Source: Blastococcus sp. TF02-09
GTDB lineage: Bacteria; Actinomycetota; Actinomycetes; Mycobacteriales; Geodermatophilaceae
DNA length: 64,000 nucleotides
Reading direction: 5' to 3'
Assembly: GCF_003319105.1 (NCBI RefSeq)
Contig: NZ_QOHH01000002.1
Coordinates: 310,001-374,000 of the forward strand
The translations under genes were made by a program, and so were the position numbers. Numbering within the stretch: the first letter of the stretch is position 1; each line of letters starts with the position of its first letter. Under the pieces are notes generated by a model, which saw only the letters and a program-made list of their open reading frames with translations, was not told the DNA's origin and searched no databases. Below, piece by piece: positions 44,597 through 53,606 of the stretch.

Positions 44597-46137
44597 TTGC
44601 CCTCGCCGTCCTCCGACTCGCGCAGCGACAGGGCGTACTCGGCCAGCGCGTCCACGAGGGGCGCGACGGCGGCCGTCTCGGGCTGCACGTCGACGCGCAG
44701 GCCGAACTCCTGGGCGCTGGCGGCCGTCGCGGGGCCGATCACGGCGACGACGGTCTTGGCGTGCGGCTTGCCCGCGATGCCGACCAGGTTGCGCACGGTG
44801 CTCGACGAGGTGAAGCAGACCGCGTCGAAGCCGCCGCCCTTGATCGCCTCGCGCACCGACGCGGCCGGCGGGGCCGCGCGCACGGTGCGGTAGGCGGTGA
44901 CGTCGTCGACCTCCCAGCCGCGCTCGACCAGCCCGGCGGCGAGCACCTCGGTGGCGATGTCGGCGTGCGGCAGGAGCACGCGGTCGATCGGGTCGAGGAC
45001 GTCGTCGTAGTCCGGGAACTCGGCGAGCAGGCCCTGGCTGGACTGCTCGCCGGCGGGCACCAGCTCGGGCACGATGCCGAACGCGCGGACCGCGTCGGCG
45101 GTCTGCTCGCCGACGCAGGCGACCTTCACGCCGGCGAAGGCGCGGGCGTCCAGGCCCAGCTCGGCGAACTTCTCGCGCACGGCCTTCACCGCGTTCACCG
45201 AGGTGAAGACGATCCAGCCGTAGCGGCCGGTGACCAGGCCCTTCACCGCGCGGTCCATCTGCGCGGGGCTGCGGGGCGGCTCGACGGCGATGGTCGGCAC
45301 CTCGACCGGGACGGCGCCGTAGGCGCGCAGCCGGTCGCTCATCTCGCCGGCCTGGTCCTTGGTGCGGGGCACCAGGACGCGCCAGCCGAACAGCGGGCGG
45401 CTCTCCCACCACGACATGCGGGCGCGCTTGTCGACCGCCGCGCCGACGGTGACCACCACCGGCCCGGTCAGGGAGTCCAGGCCGGCCGCCTTCTCGGCGA
45501 CCGCGGACAGCTTGGCGACGACGCTCTTCTGCGCGGTCGACGAGCCGCCGGTGGTGACGACGACCGGGGTGCTGCCCGCCAGCCCGCCCTCGACCAGGCG
45601 GCCGGCGGCGTCGGGGAGCTCCTCGACGGTGGCCCGCAGCACCAGGGTGCCGCTGGTCGCGGCGGTGGCGGCGGCCAGCGCGGCGAGGTCGACCCCGCTG
45701 CGCAGGTCGGCGGTCAGCGCCGTGCTGCCGGCGGCGACCCCCGCGAAGGCGGGGACGGCGGTGGCCGGTGCGACGCCGGGCACCACGTCGAAGCCCACGG
45801 AGGTCCGGCCGACGGCCTGCACCTCCTTCACGGCGGCGTCGTCGGTGTACGGGTCGCCGGCGATCAGCCGGACGACCACCGCGCCGCCCTTGGCCGCGGC
45901 GACGGCGCCCTTGGCGACCTCGGCCGGCTCGCCGGAGACGGGGACGAGCTCGACCCCAGGGTTAATCCCGCGGACGACGTCCTGGACGGCGGCGGGCACG
46001 TCGACGTCGACGAGCAGGTGGGCGGCCTCGGCGATCGCCGCCGTGGCGCGTGCGGTCAGCATGCCGGGGTCGCCCGGTCCTGCGCCGACGAAGACGACCC
46101 GGCCCGTGCTGCCGACGGTCTTGCGGAAGCGCGTCAT
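44593..46137 (-). CDS. hemD: Uroporphyrinogen-III synthase fused to a degenerate C-methyltransferase-like domain
   Basis: The 514-residue protein fuses an N-terminal SUMT-like domain (VVFVGAGPGDPGMLTARATA) to a C-terminal uroporphyrinogen-III synthase domain (LFGWRVLVPRTKDQAGEMSD, IVFTSVNAVKAVREKFAELG, AVCFTSSSTVRNLVGIAG). The methyltransferase active-site motif, normally GGDPFVFGRG, reads AGDPYTDDAA, so methylation may be lost. The synthase half closes the tetrapyrrole ring. A good AGGAG precedes the ATG at 46137. It is separated from hemC by 88 bp containing a GC-rich hairpin (46155-46167), the only real gap in this operon. Confidence 0.93.
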   Translation of the reverse strand: MTRFRKTVGSTGRVVFVGAGPGDPGMLTARATAAIAEAAHLLVDVDVPAAVQDVVRGINPGVELVPVSGEPAEVAKGAVAAAKGGAVVVRLIAGDPYTDDAAVKEVQAVGRTSVGFDVVPGVAPATAVPAFAGVAAGSTALTADLRSGVDLAALAAATAATSGTLVLRATVEELPDAAGRLVEGGLAGSTPVVVTTGGSSTAQKSVVAKLSAVAEKAAGLDSLTGPVVVTVGAAVDKRARMSWWESRPLFGWRVLVPRTKDQAGEMSDRLRAYGAVPVEVPTIAVEPPRSPAQMDRAVKGLVTGRYGWIVFTSVNAVKAVREKFAELGLDARAFAGVKVACVGEQTADAVRAFGIVPELVPAGEQSSQGLLAEFPDYDDVLDPIDRVLLPHADIATEVLAAGLVERGWEVDDVTAYRTVRAAPPAASVREAIKGGGFDAVCFTSSSTVRNLVGIAGKPHAKTVVAVIGPATAASAQEFGLRVDVQPETAAVAPLVDALAEYALSLRESEDGEGK

Positions 46138-46225
46138 CGCGTGCTCCTGATCCTGGCCCGGAGGGCCTTTGTTGCTGGGTTCTGGGGGGCGGGTGCTGCG
46201 CCCCGGAGGGACGTCGCGAGCTCGG

Positions 46226-47203
46226 TCACCGACCGACCGCCATGAGCTCGGCCGCGCCGCGGTCGAGCAGTTCGGCCGCGAGCCTGCGGCCCAGGGCCGC
46301 GGCGTCGTCCAGCGGGCTGCTCAGCGAGCCGCGGACGCCGTCGCTGCCGTCGATCGCGGTGACCGACGCGCGCAGGAACAGCTCGGGACCGTGCTCGCCC
46401 TCGGCCACCTCGGCGTAGGCGGCCACGGGCGCGCTGCAGCCGGCCTCGAGGGTGCCCAGGGTGGTCCGCTCGGCCAGCGCACAGGCGCGGGTGCGGAAGT
46501 CCTCGAGCCGGCCGAGCAGCTCGCGGGTGCGGGCGTCGCTGGTGCGGCACTCGACGGCCAGGGCGCCCTGCGCGGGAGCGGGCAGCACCTGGAGCGGGTC
46601 GAGCGTCTCGGTGATCACCGCGAGCCGCCCCAGCCGGGACAGCCCGGCTCTGGCCAGCACGACGGCGTCCAGGTCACCGGGGCCGGTGGCCGAGCCGGCG
46701 ACGCGGCCCAGGCGGGTGTCCACGTTGCCGCGGATCGGCACGACGTCCAGGCCCAGCCCCAGCGCCCGCAGCTGGGCGACGCGGCGAGGGGCCCCGGTGC
46801 CCACGGTCGAGCCGGGGGGCAGCTCGCCGAGGGTCAGCCCGTCGCGGGCGACCAGCGCGTCGCGCGGGTCCTCCCGCGGCGGCACCGCGGCGAGGATGAG
46901 GCCGGGCGCGGGCGCCGTGGGCAGGTCCTTGTAGCTGTGCACGGCCAGGTCGATCTCGCCGGCGAGCAGCGCCTCGCGCAGCGCGGTGACGAAGACGCCG
47001 GTGCCGCCGAGCTGGGCGATGGCGGCCTGCGACCGGTCGCCGTCGGTGGTGATGTGCACCAGCTCGACCGGGGTGCCGGTGGCGGCGGTGATGGCGTCGG
47101 CCACGGTCTGCGACTGGGTGCGGGCCAGCATGCTGGCGCGGGTGCCCAGCCGGAGGACGGCGGTGCCCGACGCGGTCTCGGCCGAGGTGCGCACGGCGGT
47201 CAC
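46226..47203 (-). CDS. hemC: Porphobilinogen deaminase (hydroxymethylbilane synthase)
   Basis: The 325-residue enzyme has RLGTRASMLARTQSQTVADA, the Lys/Arg-rich substrate site HSYKDLPTA and GAPRRVAQL, catalytic Asp in AVHSYKD context, and the dipyrromethane-bearing Cys in LEAGCSAPVAAYAEV. It polymerizes four porphobilinogens. The GTG at 47203 overlaps the hemA stop (GTGA). Confidence 0.96.
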   Translation of the reverse strand: MTAVRTSAETASGTAVLRLGTRASMLARTQSQTVADAITAATGTPVELVHITTDGDRSQAAIAQLGGTGVFVTALREALLAGEIDLAVHSYKDLPTAPAPGLILAAVPPREDPRDALVARDGLTLGELPPGSTVGTGAPRRVAQLRALGLGLDVVPIRGNVDTRLGRVAGSATGPGDLDAVVLARAGLSRLGRLAVITETLDPLQVLPAPAQGALAVECRTSDARTRELLGRLEDFRTRACALAERTTLGTLEAGCSAPVAAYAEVAEGEHGPELFLRASVTAIDGSDGVRGSLSSPLDDAAALGRRLAAELLDRGAAELMAVGR

Positions 47204-48561
47204 GCGACACCTCCGGTGCGTTCGGGGTCGGCCGTCACGGCGTCGGCCAGGCTGGTGGTCTCGGGGACGTCGGCGTCGATGCCGAGGCCGAAGAGGGCGC
47301 GCAGGGCGCCGGCGTAGTCGGTGCCCCCGGGCACGGCGGAGAGCTCCTTCACCCGGACCGTGGGCTCGTGCAGCAGCTTGTCCACGACCCGGCGGACGGT
47401 GCGCGCGATCTCGGCGCGCGAGCGCGGGTCGAGGTCGGGCAGCCGGGTGGAGAGCCGCAGCAGCTCGGCGTCGACGACGTCGGCGGCCTGGCTGCGCAGG
47501 GCCGACACGGTGGGCGCGACCGCGGCGGCCTGCTGCTCGGCGCGCAGCAGCGCGGCCTCGGCCTCGATCATCGCGTGCGCGGCCGCGATGTCGTCGGCGG
47601 CGACCCCGCCCGCGGGCGACGCGCCGGCGTCGCGGGCGGCGACCCGCTCGCCCTGGAGCAGGGCGAGGTCGACGAGGTGCACGTCGGGCAGGGCGGCCAC
47701 GCCGGGGTCGACGTCGCGCGGCAGCGCCAGGTCGACGACGGCCATCGGCTGGCCCGGGCGACGGCGCATCGCGGTGGCCACCGACTCGGTGCTCACCACG
47801 ACGCCCGTGGCGCCGGTGCACGAGACGAGGACGTCGGCGTCGACCAGCTCCTCCGGGGCGTCCGCGAGCTCGATGGCCCGGCCGCCCAGGGTGGTGGCCA
47901 GCCGCTGCGCCGACGCGTGGGTGCGGCTGCCGATCACGACGTCGGCACCCCGGCGGGCCAGCGTGGTCGCGGCCAGCGCGCCCATGGAACCGGCGCCCAC
48001 CACGAGCGCCCGGCGGCCGGCGAGGTCGCCGATGCGGGCCTCGGCGCGGTCGAGCGCCACGGACACCAGGGAGGCCCCCGCGCGATCGATGCCGGTCTCG
48101 GAGTGCACGCGCTTGCCCACCCGCAGGGCCCGCTGGGCGATCGGGTGCAGGGCGCGGCCGACGGTGCCCTCCTCGCGGGCCAGCGCGTAGGCGGCGCGCA
48201 GCTGCCCCAGCACCTGCGTCTCGCCGACCACCATCGAGTCCAGCCCGGCGGCGACGGTGAACAGGTGGGTGACGGCCTGGTCCTCGTAGTGGACCGTGAC
48301 GTAAGGAGAGAGCTCCTCGACCGAGGCGCCGGCCTGGCGCGCGAGGACGCGGCTCACGTCGGTGACGCCGCCGTGGAATCGCTCGACCTCGGCGAAGACC
48401 TCGATGCGGTTGCAGGTCGCGAGCACCAGGGCCTCGGCGACGTGGTCGCCGTCGACCAGCTCGTGCAGGGCCTTGACCCGGTCGTCGTGGGTCATCGCGA
48501 ACTGCTCCAGCAGCGCGACCGGCGCGGTCCGGTGGCTGATGCCGACTGCCAGCAGGCTCAT
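47200..48561 (-). CDS. hemA: Glutamyl-tRNA reductase
   Basis: The 453-residue enzyme starts MSLLAVGISHRTAPVALLEQ and has the catalytic Cys50 in VLATCNRIEVFAEVE, the NADP fold ALVVGAGSMGALAATTLARR and the C-terminal dimerization region. It makes glutamate-1-semialdehyde, the committed step of heme synthesis. The ATG overlaps the rex stop, so the first heme gene is translationally coupled to its presumed redox repressor. Confidence 0.97.
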   Translation of the reverse strand: MSLLAVGISHRTAPVALLEQFAMTHDDRVKALHELVDGDHVAEALVLATCNRIEVFAEVERFHGGVTDVSRVLARQAGASVEELSPYVTVHYEDQAVTHLFTVAAGLDSMVVGETQVLGQLRAAYALAREEGTVGRALHPIAQRALRVGKRVHSETGIDRAGASLVSVALDRAEARIGDLAGRRALVVGAGSMGALAATTLARRGADVVIGSRTHASAQRLATTLGGRAIELADAPEELVDADVLVSCTGATGVVVSTESVATAMRRRPGQPMAVVDLALPRDVDPGVAALPDVHLVDLALLQGERVAARDAGASPAGGVAADDIAAAHAMIEAEAALLRAEQQAAAVAPTVSALRSQAADVVDAELLRLSTRLPDLDPRSRAEIARTVRRVVDKLLHEPTVRVKELSAVPGGTDYAGALRALFGLGIDADVPETTSLADAVTADPERTGGVA

Positions 48562-49217
48562 GCCGACTCCCCCACCTCGGCGGGCACCCGCTGCTGGCCG
48601 AGGAAGGCCAGCACCTGGAGCTCCACCGACAGGTCCACCTTGCGGACGTCGACCCCGGCCGGAGCCGCGAGCGTCACGGGCGCAAAGTTCAGGATGCTGC
48701 CCACCCCCGCTGCGGCGAGGCGATCGCAGATGCCCTGCGCCACCTCGGCCGGCGTCGTGATGACCCCGATCGACGCGCCGGTCGCCGCGACGACGTCCTC
48801 CAGCTCGTCCAGGGGGCGGACCTGCAGCTCGCCGATCCGCTGGCCGATGCGGGCGGGCGAGGCGTCGAACAGCCCGACGAACTCGAAGCCGCGGGTGCCG
48901 AAGCCGGCGTAGTCGGCCAGCGCCGACCCCAGGTTGCCGATGCCGACCAGGACGCAGGCCCGGGCACGACCCACGCCCAGGACGCGGGTGAGCCGGTCGC
49001 GCAGCAGGTCGACGTCGTAGCCCACGCCCCGCACGCCGCACGGGCCCAGGTGGGAGAGGTCCTTGCGCAGGCCGGCCGGGTTCACGCCGGCGGCCGAGGC
49101 GAGCTCACCGGAGGAGACGGTGCTCCGGCCGCCGTCGGCGAGCGTGGCGAGCACCCGGAGGTACACGGCCAGGCGCGCGACGGTGGCCTCCGGGATGGAC
49201 CGGGGCCGCGGCTGCAT
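48558..49217 (-). CDS. rex: Redox-sensing transcriptional repressor Rex
   Basis: The 219-residue protein has an N-terminal winged helix (IPEATVARLAVYLRVLATLA, SSGELASAAGVNPAGLRKDL) and a Rossmann domain with VLVGIGNLGSALADYAGF (GxGxxG at 92-97), ending in the helix that swaps between subunits. Rex binds DNA when NAD+ is high and releases it when NADH rises. The ATG at 49217 has GGAGAG 7 nt upstream and is preferred to the GTG at 49232. It leads rex-hemA-hemC-hemD-hemB-hemL, the gene order known from Streptomyces. Confidence 0.95.
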   Translation of the reverse strand: MQPRPRSIPEATVARLAVYLRVLATLADGGRSTVSSGELASAAGVNPAGLRKDLSHLGPCGVRGVGYDVDLLRDRLTRVLGVGRARACVLVGIGNLGSALADYAGFGTRGFEFVGLFDASPARIGQRIGELQVRPLDELEDVVAATGASIGVITTPAEVAQGICDRLAAAGVGSILNFAPVTLAAPAGVDVRKVDLSVELQVLAFLGQQRVPAEVGESA

Positions 49218-49334
49218 CAACGGGCTCTCCACAGCGGCCGCGCCCGGGGCCGGCAGCAGCCGGGCGGTGCGACGACACGCAGAACGACGACGACAAGGTT
49301 CGGTGGCGCGGGCACCGGGGTACCCGCGGTCGCC

Positions 49335-49363
49335 ACGGTAGCCGCTTGTGAACGCCGGAACAA
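49335..49363 (-). promoter_or_regulatory. rex promoter with overlapping Rex-operator-like site
   Basis: On the minus strand TTGTTC (49358-49363) and TACCGT (49335-49340) form -35 and -10 elements with an exact 17-bp spacer, about 120 nt before rex. The -35 and spacer coincide with a degenerate Rex operator (plus strand TTGTGAACGCCGGAACAA, 49346-49363): one half-site is perfect and the other keeps ACAA. Rex binding here would block RNA polymerase, giving negative autoregulation of rex and the heme genes. Confidence 0.7.
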
Positions 49364-49463
49364 AGTCCGCGACGCGGTCACACCGCGCTGACCGGCCCGA
49401 ACGGGTGGCGCTGTGTCCGAGACCACGCCGGGGAGGCCCCCGCGCCGGCCGTCCCCGCCTCGG

Positions 49464-49724
49464 TCAGCCGCCCCCGAGGCCCAGGTCGCGGCGCAGCCGG
49501 GGCACGTCGACGGTGAAGTAGGAGTGCTCGCGACCGTCGAGCAGGACCACGGGCACGCGGTCGCCGAACTCCGCCTGCAGCTCGGGGTCGGCGTCCACGT
49601 CGACCGCCTCCGGCTGGAGCCCGGCCTCGGCGGCGATCCGCTCCAGGGTCTCGGCGGCCACCTCGCACAGGTGGCAGCCGGCCCGGGTCATGAGCCGCAG
49701 CCGCGGGGCGCCCTCACCGGTCAT
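49464..49724 (-). CDS. Glutaredoxin-like / DUF836 family thiol protein
   Basis: The 86-residue protein has a thioredoxin-like fold with a CxxC motif in LMTRAGCHLCEVAAETLERI and ends VPVVLLDGREHSYFTVDVPR. It probably exchanges disulfides in the cytoplasm. The ATG at 49724 lies inside the end of the acyl-CoA ligase gene, so the two are coupled. It is the gene next to rex on the same strand. Confidence 0.8.
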   Translation of the reverse strand: MTGEGAPRLRLMTRAGCHLCEVAAETLERIAAEAGLQPEAVDVDADPELQAEFGDRVPVVLLDGREHSYFTVDVPRLRRDLGLGGG

Positions 49725-51309
49725 CGGCGTCCTCGTCGGTCGCGGCGCCGGTCAGACCCAGCTCGCGCAGCCGGGCGCGGCTCACCTTGCCGGTCAGCGA
49801 GTGCGGGAGGCTCGGCAGGAAGTGCACCGAGGTGGGCACCTTGTAGCGGGCCAGGGAGCCGGCGGCGTGCTCGCGGAGCTCCTCGACGGTGAGCTGCCGG
49901 CCCGGCTCCAGGGCCACCACCGCGCGCACCGCGGCGCCCGTGCGCGGGTCGGGGACGCCGATGACGGCGCTCTCCGCGACCGCCGGGTGGGTGTCGAGCA
50001 CCCGCTCCACCTCGGCCGGGTAGACGTTGAAGCCGCTCACCAGGATCAGGTCGCTGCGGCGGTCGACCAGGTGCAGGTCGCCCTCGACGTCCCGGTAGGC
50101 GAGGTCGCCGGTGCCCAGCCAGCCGTCGGCGTCGGGGCCGTCGGCACCGTCGGGCCAGTAGCCGGAGAACAGGTTGGGCCCGCGGATCCACAGCTCGCCG
50201 GGTCCCTCACCGGGCAGGTCGTCGTGGCCGTCCTCCTCGGTGCCCGCGGCCCGCTCCCCGTTTCCGGGGGCGGCGTCCGCGACGTCGGCCGGGTCCGCCG
50301 TGTCGGCGGTGTCGCGCAGGGCGACCTCGATGCCCGGCAGCGCTCCGCCGATGCAGTCGGGCTTGGGCCGGCCGGTGGCCAGGGTGCTGGCGACGACGGG
50401 CGCGGCCTCGGTGAGCCCGTAGCCCTCCCACACGGTGACGGCGGCCCGCTCGCGCATCGCCGTCCACACCTCCTCGGGCAGCGGGGCCGCTCCGGAGGAG
50501 GCCAGCCGGACCGCCGCGAAGGCGCGGCGGAGGTCGGCGTCGCTGCCGGCGGCGTCGGCCACGGCCAGCCAGGCCTGGTACATCGGCGGCGCCCCGGGGA
50601 CCGCGGAGACGTGCTCCTCGGTCATGACGGCGAGCGTGCCGCGCGGGTCGAAGGTCTCCTCCAGCACGGCGCACGCGCCGGTGGCGGCGACCAGGCCGAA
50701 GCCGGCGTTGAGGCCGTAGACGTGGAACAGCGGCAGCACGAGGAGGACGCGGTCGTCCGGGCGCACCGGCGGCGGCTCCATCGCCAGGCACTGCTCCTGG
50801 TTGGCCCGCAGCGCACCGGAGGTCAGCATGGCGCCGCGCGGGCGGCCGGTCGTGCCGCTGGTGTAGCAGAGGAAGGCCAGCTCGGCGGGGTCGTCGGCGA
50901 CCGCGGGCGGCGCGCCGTCGGCCTCGGGCGCGCCCGGGCAGACCGGCACCCCGGCGATCTCGTCGCGCTCCGCCGGTGCCACGAGCAGCGCGGCGCCGGA
51001 GTCGGTGAGGACGTACTCGAGCTCGGGCTCGGTGTAGGCGGTGTTGACCGGCACCACCACGAGCCCCGCGCGCAGCGCCCCGAGCACCGCGCGCAGCCAT
51101 GGCAGGCCGTTGGGCAGCTGCACGGCCACGCGGTCGCCGGGCGCCAGGTCGCGCGCCGCGTACCCCGCGGCGGCGCGGTCGACGGCGGCGTCGAGCTCCG
51201 ACCAGGTCAGCCGCTCTTCACGGGTGACGACGGCCGGTGCGTCGGGCCGCTGACGGGCCGCGGACCGCACGAGCGCGGCCAGGGACCTCCCTGCCTCCTG
51301 GTCCGACAC
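49714..51309 (-). CDS. AMP-dependent acyl-CoA ligase/synthetase
   Basis: The 531-residue adenylate-forming enzyme has FLCYTSGTTGRPRGAMLTSG, VWEGYGLTEAAPVVASTLAT, GWLGTGDLAYRDVEGD and the lid HLVDRRSDLILVSGFNVYPA with the catalytic Lys in SLTGKVSRARL. It activates a carboxylic acid, probably a fatty acid, to its CoA thioester; chain length cannot be read from sequence. A Pro/Asp/Glu-rich insert of about 40 residues precedes GELWIRGPNLFSGYW. The GTG at 51309 has GGAGGAG just upstream. It diverges from the sigma factor gene. Confidence 0.88.
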   Translation of the reverse strand: MSDQEAGRSLAALVRSAARQRPDAPAVVTREERLTWSELDAAVDRAAAGYAARDLAPGDRVAVQLPNGLPWLRAVLGALRAGLVVVPVNTAYTEPELEYVLTDSGAALLVAPAERDEIAGVPVCPGAPEADGAPPAVADDPAELAFLCYTSGTTGRPRGAMLTSGALRANQEQCLAMEPPPVRPDDRVLLVLPLFHVYGLNAGFGLVAATGACAVLEETFDPRGTLAVMTEEHVSAVPGAPPMYQAWLAVADAAGSDADLRRAFAAVRLASSGAAPLPEEVWTAMRERAAVTVWEGYGLTEAAPVVASTLATGRPKPDCIGGALPGIEVALRDTADTADPADVADAAPGNGERAAGTEEDGHDDLPGEGPGELWIRGPNLFSGYWPDGADGPDADGWLGTGDLAYRDVEGDLHLVDRRSDLILVSGFNVYPAEVERVLDTHPAVAESAVIGVPDPRTGAAVRAVVALEPGRQLTVEELREHAAGSLARYKVPTSVHFLPSLPHSLTGKVSRARLRELGLTGAATDEDADDR

Positions 51310-51458
51310 ATCTCCTCCGGTGGGCGGCTGGCGTGGACGGGCAGGGGCGATGTTGTCACCATGGGGCCAGCCCCGCAGCTCACGCGCCCTGAGCGCGCTC
51401 CGCGTCGGGGAGGAGACGGTCCAGGAACGGCGGGCCGACGAGGAGGTCATCGCCCGCA

Positions 51459-52244
51459 ATGCCGCACCCTCTCGACGCCGAGGAGTCGGCGCCCGCCGCT
51501 GCCCGGCGTCCGCGGCCGAGCCCGCGACCCCGGCCGACACCGTTCCCGCGCGCCAGCGCCGAGGCGGTCGCCACCGAGGCCCCCGTCGAGCGCGGCGCCG
51601 CGGCCGACGCCGTCGTGCCGGAGCCCCCCGAGCCGAACGTCGCCGCCGAGGTCGTTCTCCCCGACGACGGGCAGGCCGCTCCCCCGCCCCCCGCCGAGGG
51701 GCCGGACGTGTGGGAGTGGGTGCGGCGGACGCAGGAGGGCGACGCCGAGGCGTTCGGCCAGCTCTACGACCACTACGTCACGCTGGTCTACCGGTACGTC
51801 TACAACCGGGTCGGCGACCGCGCGACCGCCGAGGACGTGACCAGCGAGACCTTCGTCCGCGCGCTGCGCCGGATCGACTCGCTCAGCTTCCAGGGCCGCG
51901 ACGTCGGCGCCTGGCTGGTCACGATCGCGCGCAACATCGTCCTGGACCACGTGAAGAGCAGCCGGTACCGGCTGGAGGTCGCGACCGCGGACATGCGCGA
52001 CGCCGACCGGGCCACCGACGGCCCCGAGGACGCCGTCGTCGCCCACCTCACCAACCGCGAGCTGCTGGCCTGCGTGCAGCAGCTGGGCAGCGAGCAGCAG
52101 GAGTGCATCGTGCTGCGGTTCATCCACGGCCTCTCGGTGGCCGAGACCGCCGCGATCATGGGCAAGAAGGACGGCGCCATCAAGGCTCTGCAGCACCGGG
52201 CGGTGCGCCGGCTGGCCGGCCTGCTCCCGGAGGGCGTGCGATGA
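51459..52244 (+). CDS. ECF sigma factor, BldN-like, with N-terminal extension
   Basis: The 261-residue protein has about 82 residues of Pro/Ala/Glu-rich sequence, then sigma region 2 (EWVRRTQEGDAEAFGQLYDH, YRYVYNRVGDRATAEDVTSE) and region 4 (QQECIVLRFIHGLSVAETAA, IMGKKDGAIKALQHRAVRRL). It closely resembles Streptomyces BldN, which is made as a pro-sigma whose N-terminal extension of similar length is removed. Context agrees: rex-hem upstream and an RsbN-like membrane protein directly downstream. The ATG at 51459 has only a distant GAGGAGG. BldN directs surface-protein and sporulation genes in Streptomyces; the regulon here is unknown. Confidence 0.85.
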   Translation: MPHPLDAEESAPAAARRPRPSPRPRPTPFPRASAEAVATEAPVERGAAADAVVPEPPEPNVAAEVVLPDDGQAAPPPPAEGPDVWEWVRRTQEGDAEAFGQLYDHYVTLVYRYVYNRVGDRATAEDVTSETFVRALRRIDSLSFQGRDVGAWLVTIARNIVLDHVKSSRYRLEVATADMRDADRATDGPEDAVVAHLTNRELLACVQQLGSEQQECIVLRFIHGLSVAETAAIMGKKDGAIKALQHRAVRRLAGLLPEGVR

Positions 52245-52356
52245 GCGCGACTCCTCGCCCCGGGGCCGTATCTCCGCATCGGGCATCCTCGTTGGGCCGG
52301 GGGCGAGGGAGCGTGCCGACGACCGGCGGCCCCGCCCGAGCGACCGGAGGAACCCC

Positions 52357-53553
52357 GTGACCACGCACGACAGCGATGCGGCGCCGTTCCGCGGTGCTGC
52401 GCGTCGTGGGGACGAGCAGGACGCCCGGGTCGTCACGATGCTGCAGGACCTGGCGCCACGGCTCGACGTCGAGCCCGACCCGGAGTACCGGCGCGCCGCC
52501 CGCCAGCGGCTGGTGGCGATGGCCGCCGTCCGCACCCCCGAGCCCGTCCGCCCCTCCGCGCTGCGCCGCCTGCTGGCCGCCCGCGCGGTCGACGCGCCCG
52601 CGGGCCGGTGGCGCACCCGGGCCACCGCCGGGCTGGCCGGCGCCGCGTTGACCGTCACCTCGGTGGCCACCCTCGTGGCCCTGGCCACCGGTGCGGGCCC
52701 GGGCGACGTCCTCTACGGCGTCAAGCGGGGCACCGAGCAGACGCAGCTGGCGCTGGCCGGCGACTCCCGCGGCCGGGCGCTGCTGGACCTCGCCCGCACC
52801 CGCCTCGAGGAGCTCGACGACGTCGATGGCGACACCGGGCTGGTCCGCTCGACGCTCGCGACGATGGACGACCAGACCACCGAGGGCGCCTCCTGGTACC
52901 TGGCGCGGGCGGTGGACACCGCCGACCCCGCACCCCTGGACACGCTGTCCCGCTGGGCCGGCGCCCAGTCCGCGCGGCTGGACGCGGCGGGCGCCGACGT
53001 CCCGGCCGGCGCGACGGACGACGTCGCGGCGTCGCTCGACCTGCTGGACGCCCTCACCGAACGCGCCGACGGGCTGCGCACGGCCCTCGACTGCCCCGGG
53101 GATCCGGTGCTGACCGGCACCGACCGGTTCGGTCCCGTGCCCGGGGAGTGCGGTCCCCCGGTCCAGGCCGTGACGCCGCCCGGGTCCCCGGCCCCGGTCG
53201 AGCCGGCGCCGGAGGGCACGCCGCCGCAGGCGGTCCCGACCACCCCGGGCGACCCGGCCACGCCCGGCGACCCGGCCACGCCCGCGGACCCGGGCGCCGA
53301 GCAGCCGGGGCAGGGCCCCCTGCCGCCGCAGACCCCCGGGCTCCCGGTCCCCCCGACGGCGACCACCCCCGAGCTCGACCTGCCCGGGGGTCTTCCGGAC
53401 CTGCCCCTGCCCACCGTGCCCTCCGGCACGTCCGGGCCACCGGCCGTCCCCGCTCCGCCGCCGACCGGCACCGACGACTCGCTGCTCGAGGTGCCGTTGG
53501 ACGAGAACGGCTGCGTGGAGGTGCCGCCCCTGGTCCGGATCGGCACGTGCTGA
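52357..53553 (+). CDS. DUF5667 membrane protein, probable RsbN-type anti-sigma factor
   Basis: The 398-residue protein has a cytoplasmic N-terminus of about 88 residues, one membrane helix (about 91-111, LAGAALTVTSVATLVALATG), a DUF5667-like outside domain opening GDVLYGVKRGTEQTQLALAG, and a long Pro/Thr-rich tail. Streptomyces RsbN, encoded just after bldN, has the same layout and binds BldN through its N-terminus. The GTG at 52357 has GGAGGA 5 nt upstream and lies 112 bp after the sigma gene. Anti-sigma function is inferred from position and layout. Confidence 0.75.
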   Translation: MTTHDSDAAPFRGAARRGDEQDARVVTMLQDLAPRLDVEPDPEYRRAARQRLVAMAAVRTPEPVRPSALRRLLAARAVDAPAGRWRTRATAGLAGAALTVTSVATLVALATGAGPGDVLYGVKRGTEQTQLALAGDSRGRALLDLARTRLEELDDVDGDTGLVRSTLATMDDQTTEGASWYLARAVDTADPAPLDTLSRWAGAQSARLDAAGADVPAGATDDVAASLDLLDALTERADGLRTALDCPGDPVLTGTDRFGPVPGECGPPVQAVTPPGSPAPVEPAPEGTPPQAVPTTPGDPATPGDPATPADPGAEQPGQGPLPPQTPGLPVPPTATTPELDLPGGLPDLPLPTVPSGTSGPPAVPAPPPTGTDDSLLEVPLDENGCVEVPPLVRIGTC

Positions 53554-53606
53554 GCGGCCGCATCGCCCGCGCCCACGCGCCCGACTAGGGTCGCTTCCGT
53601 CGGTGA

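Noticed and set aside
46155-46167. GGCCC-GGA-GGGCC hairpin followed by TTTGTT as a terminator
   Set aside because: It is oriented for the plus strand, where no gene precedes it. On the minus strand it lies in the hemD leader and could only be a weak structure.
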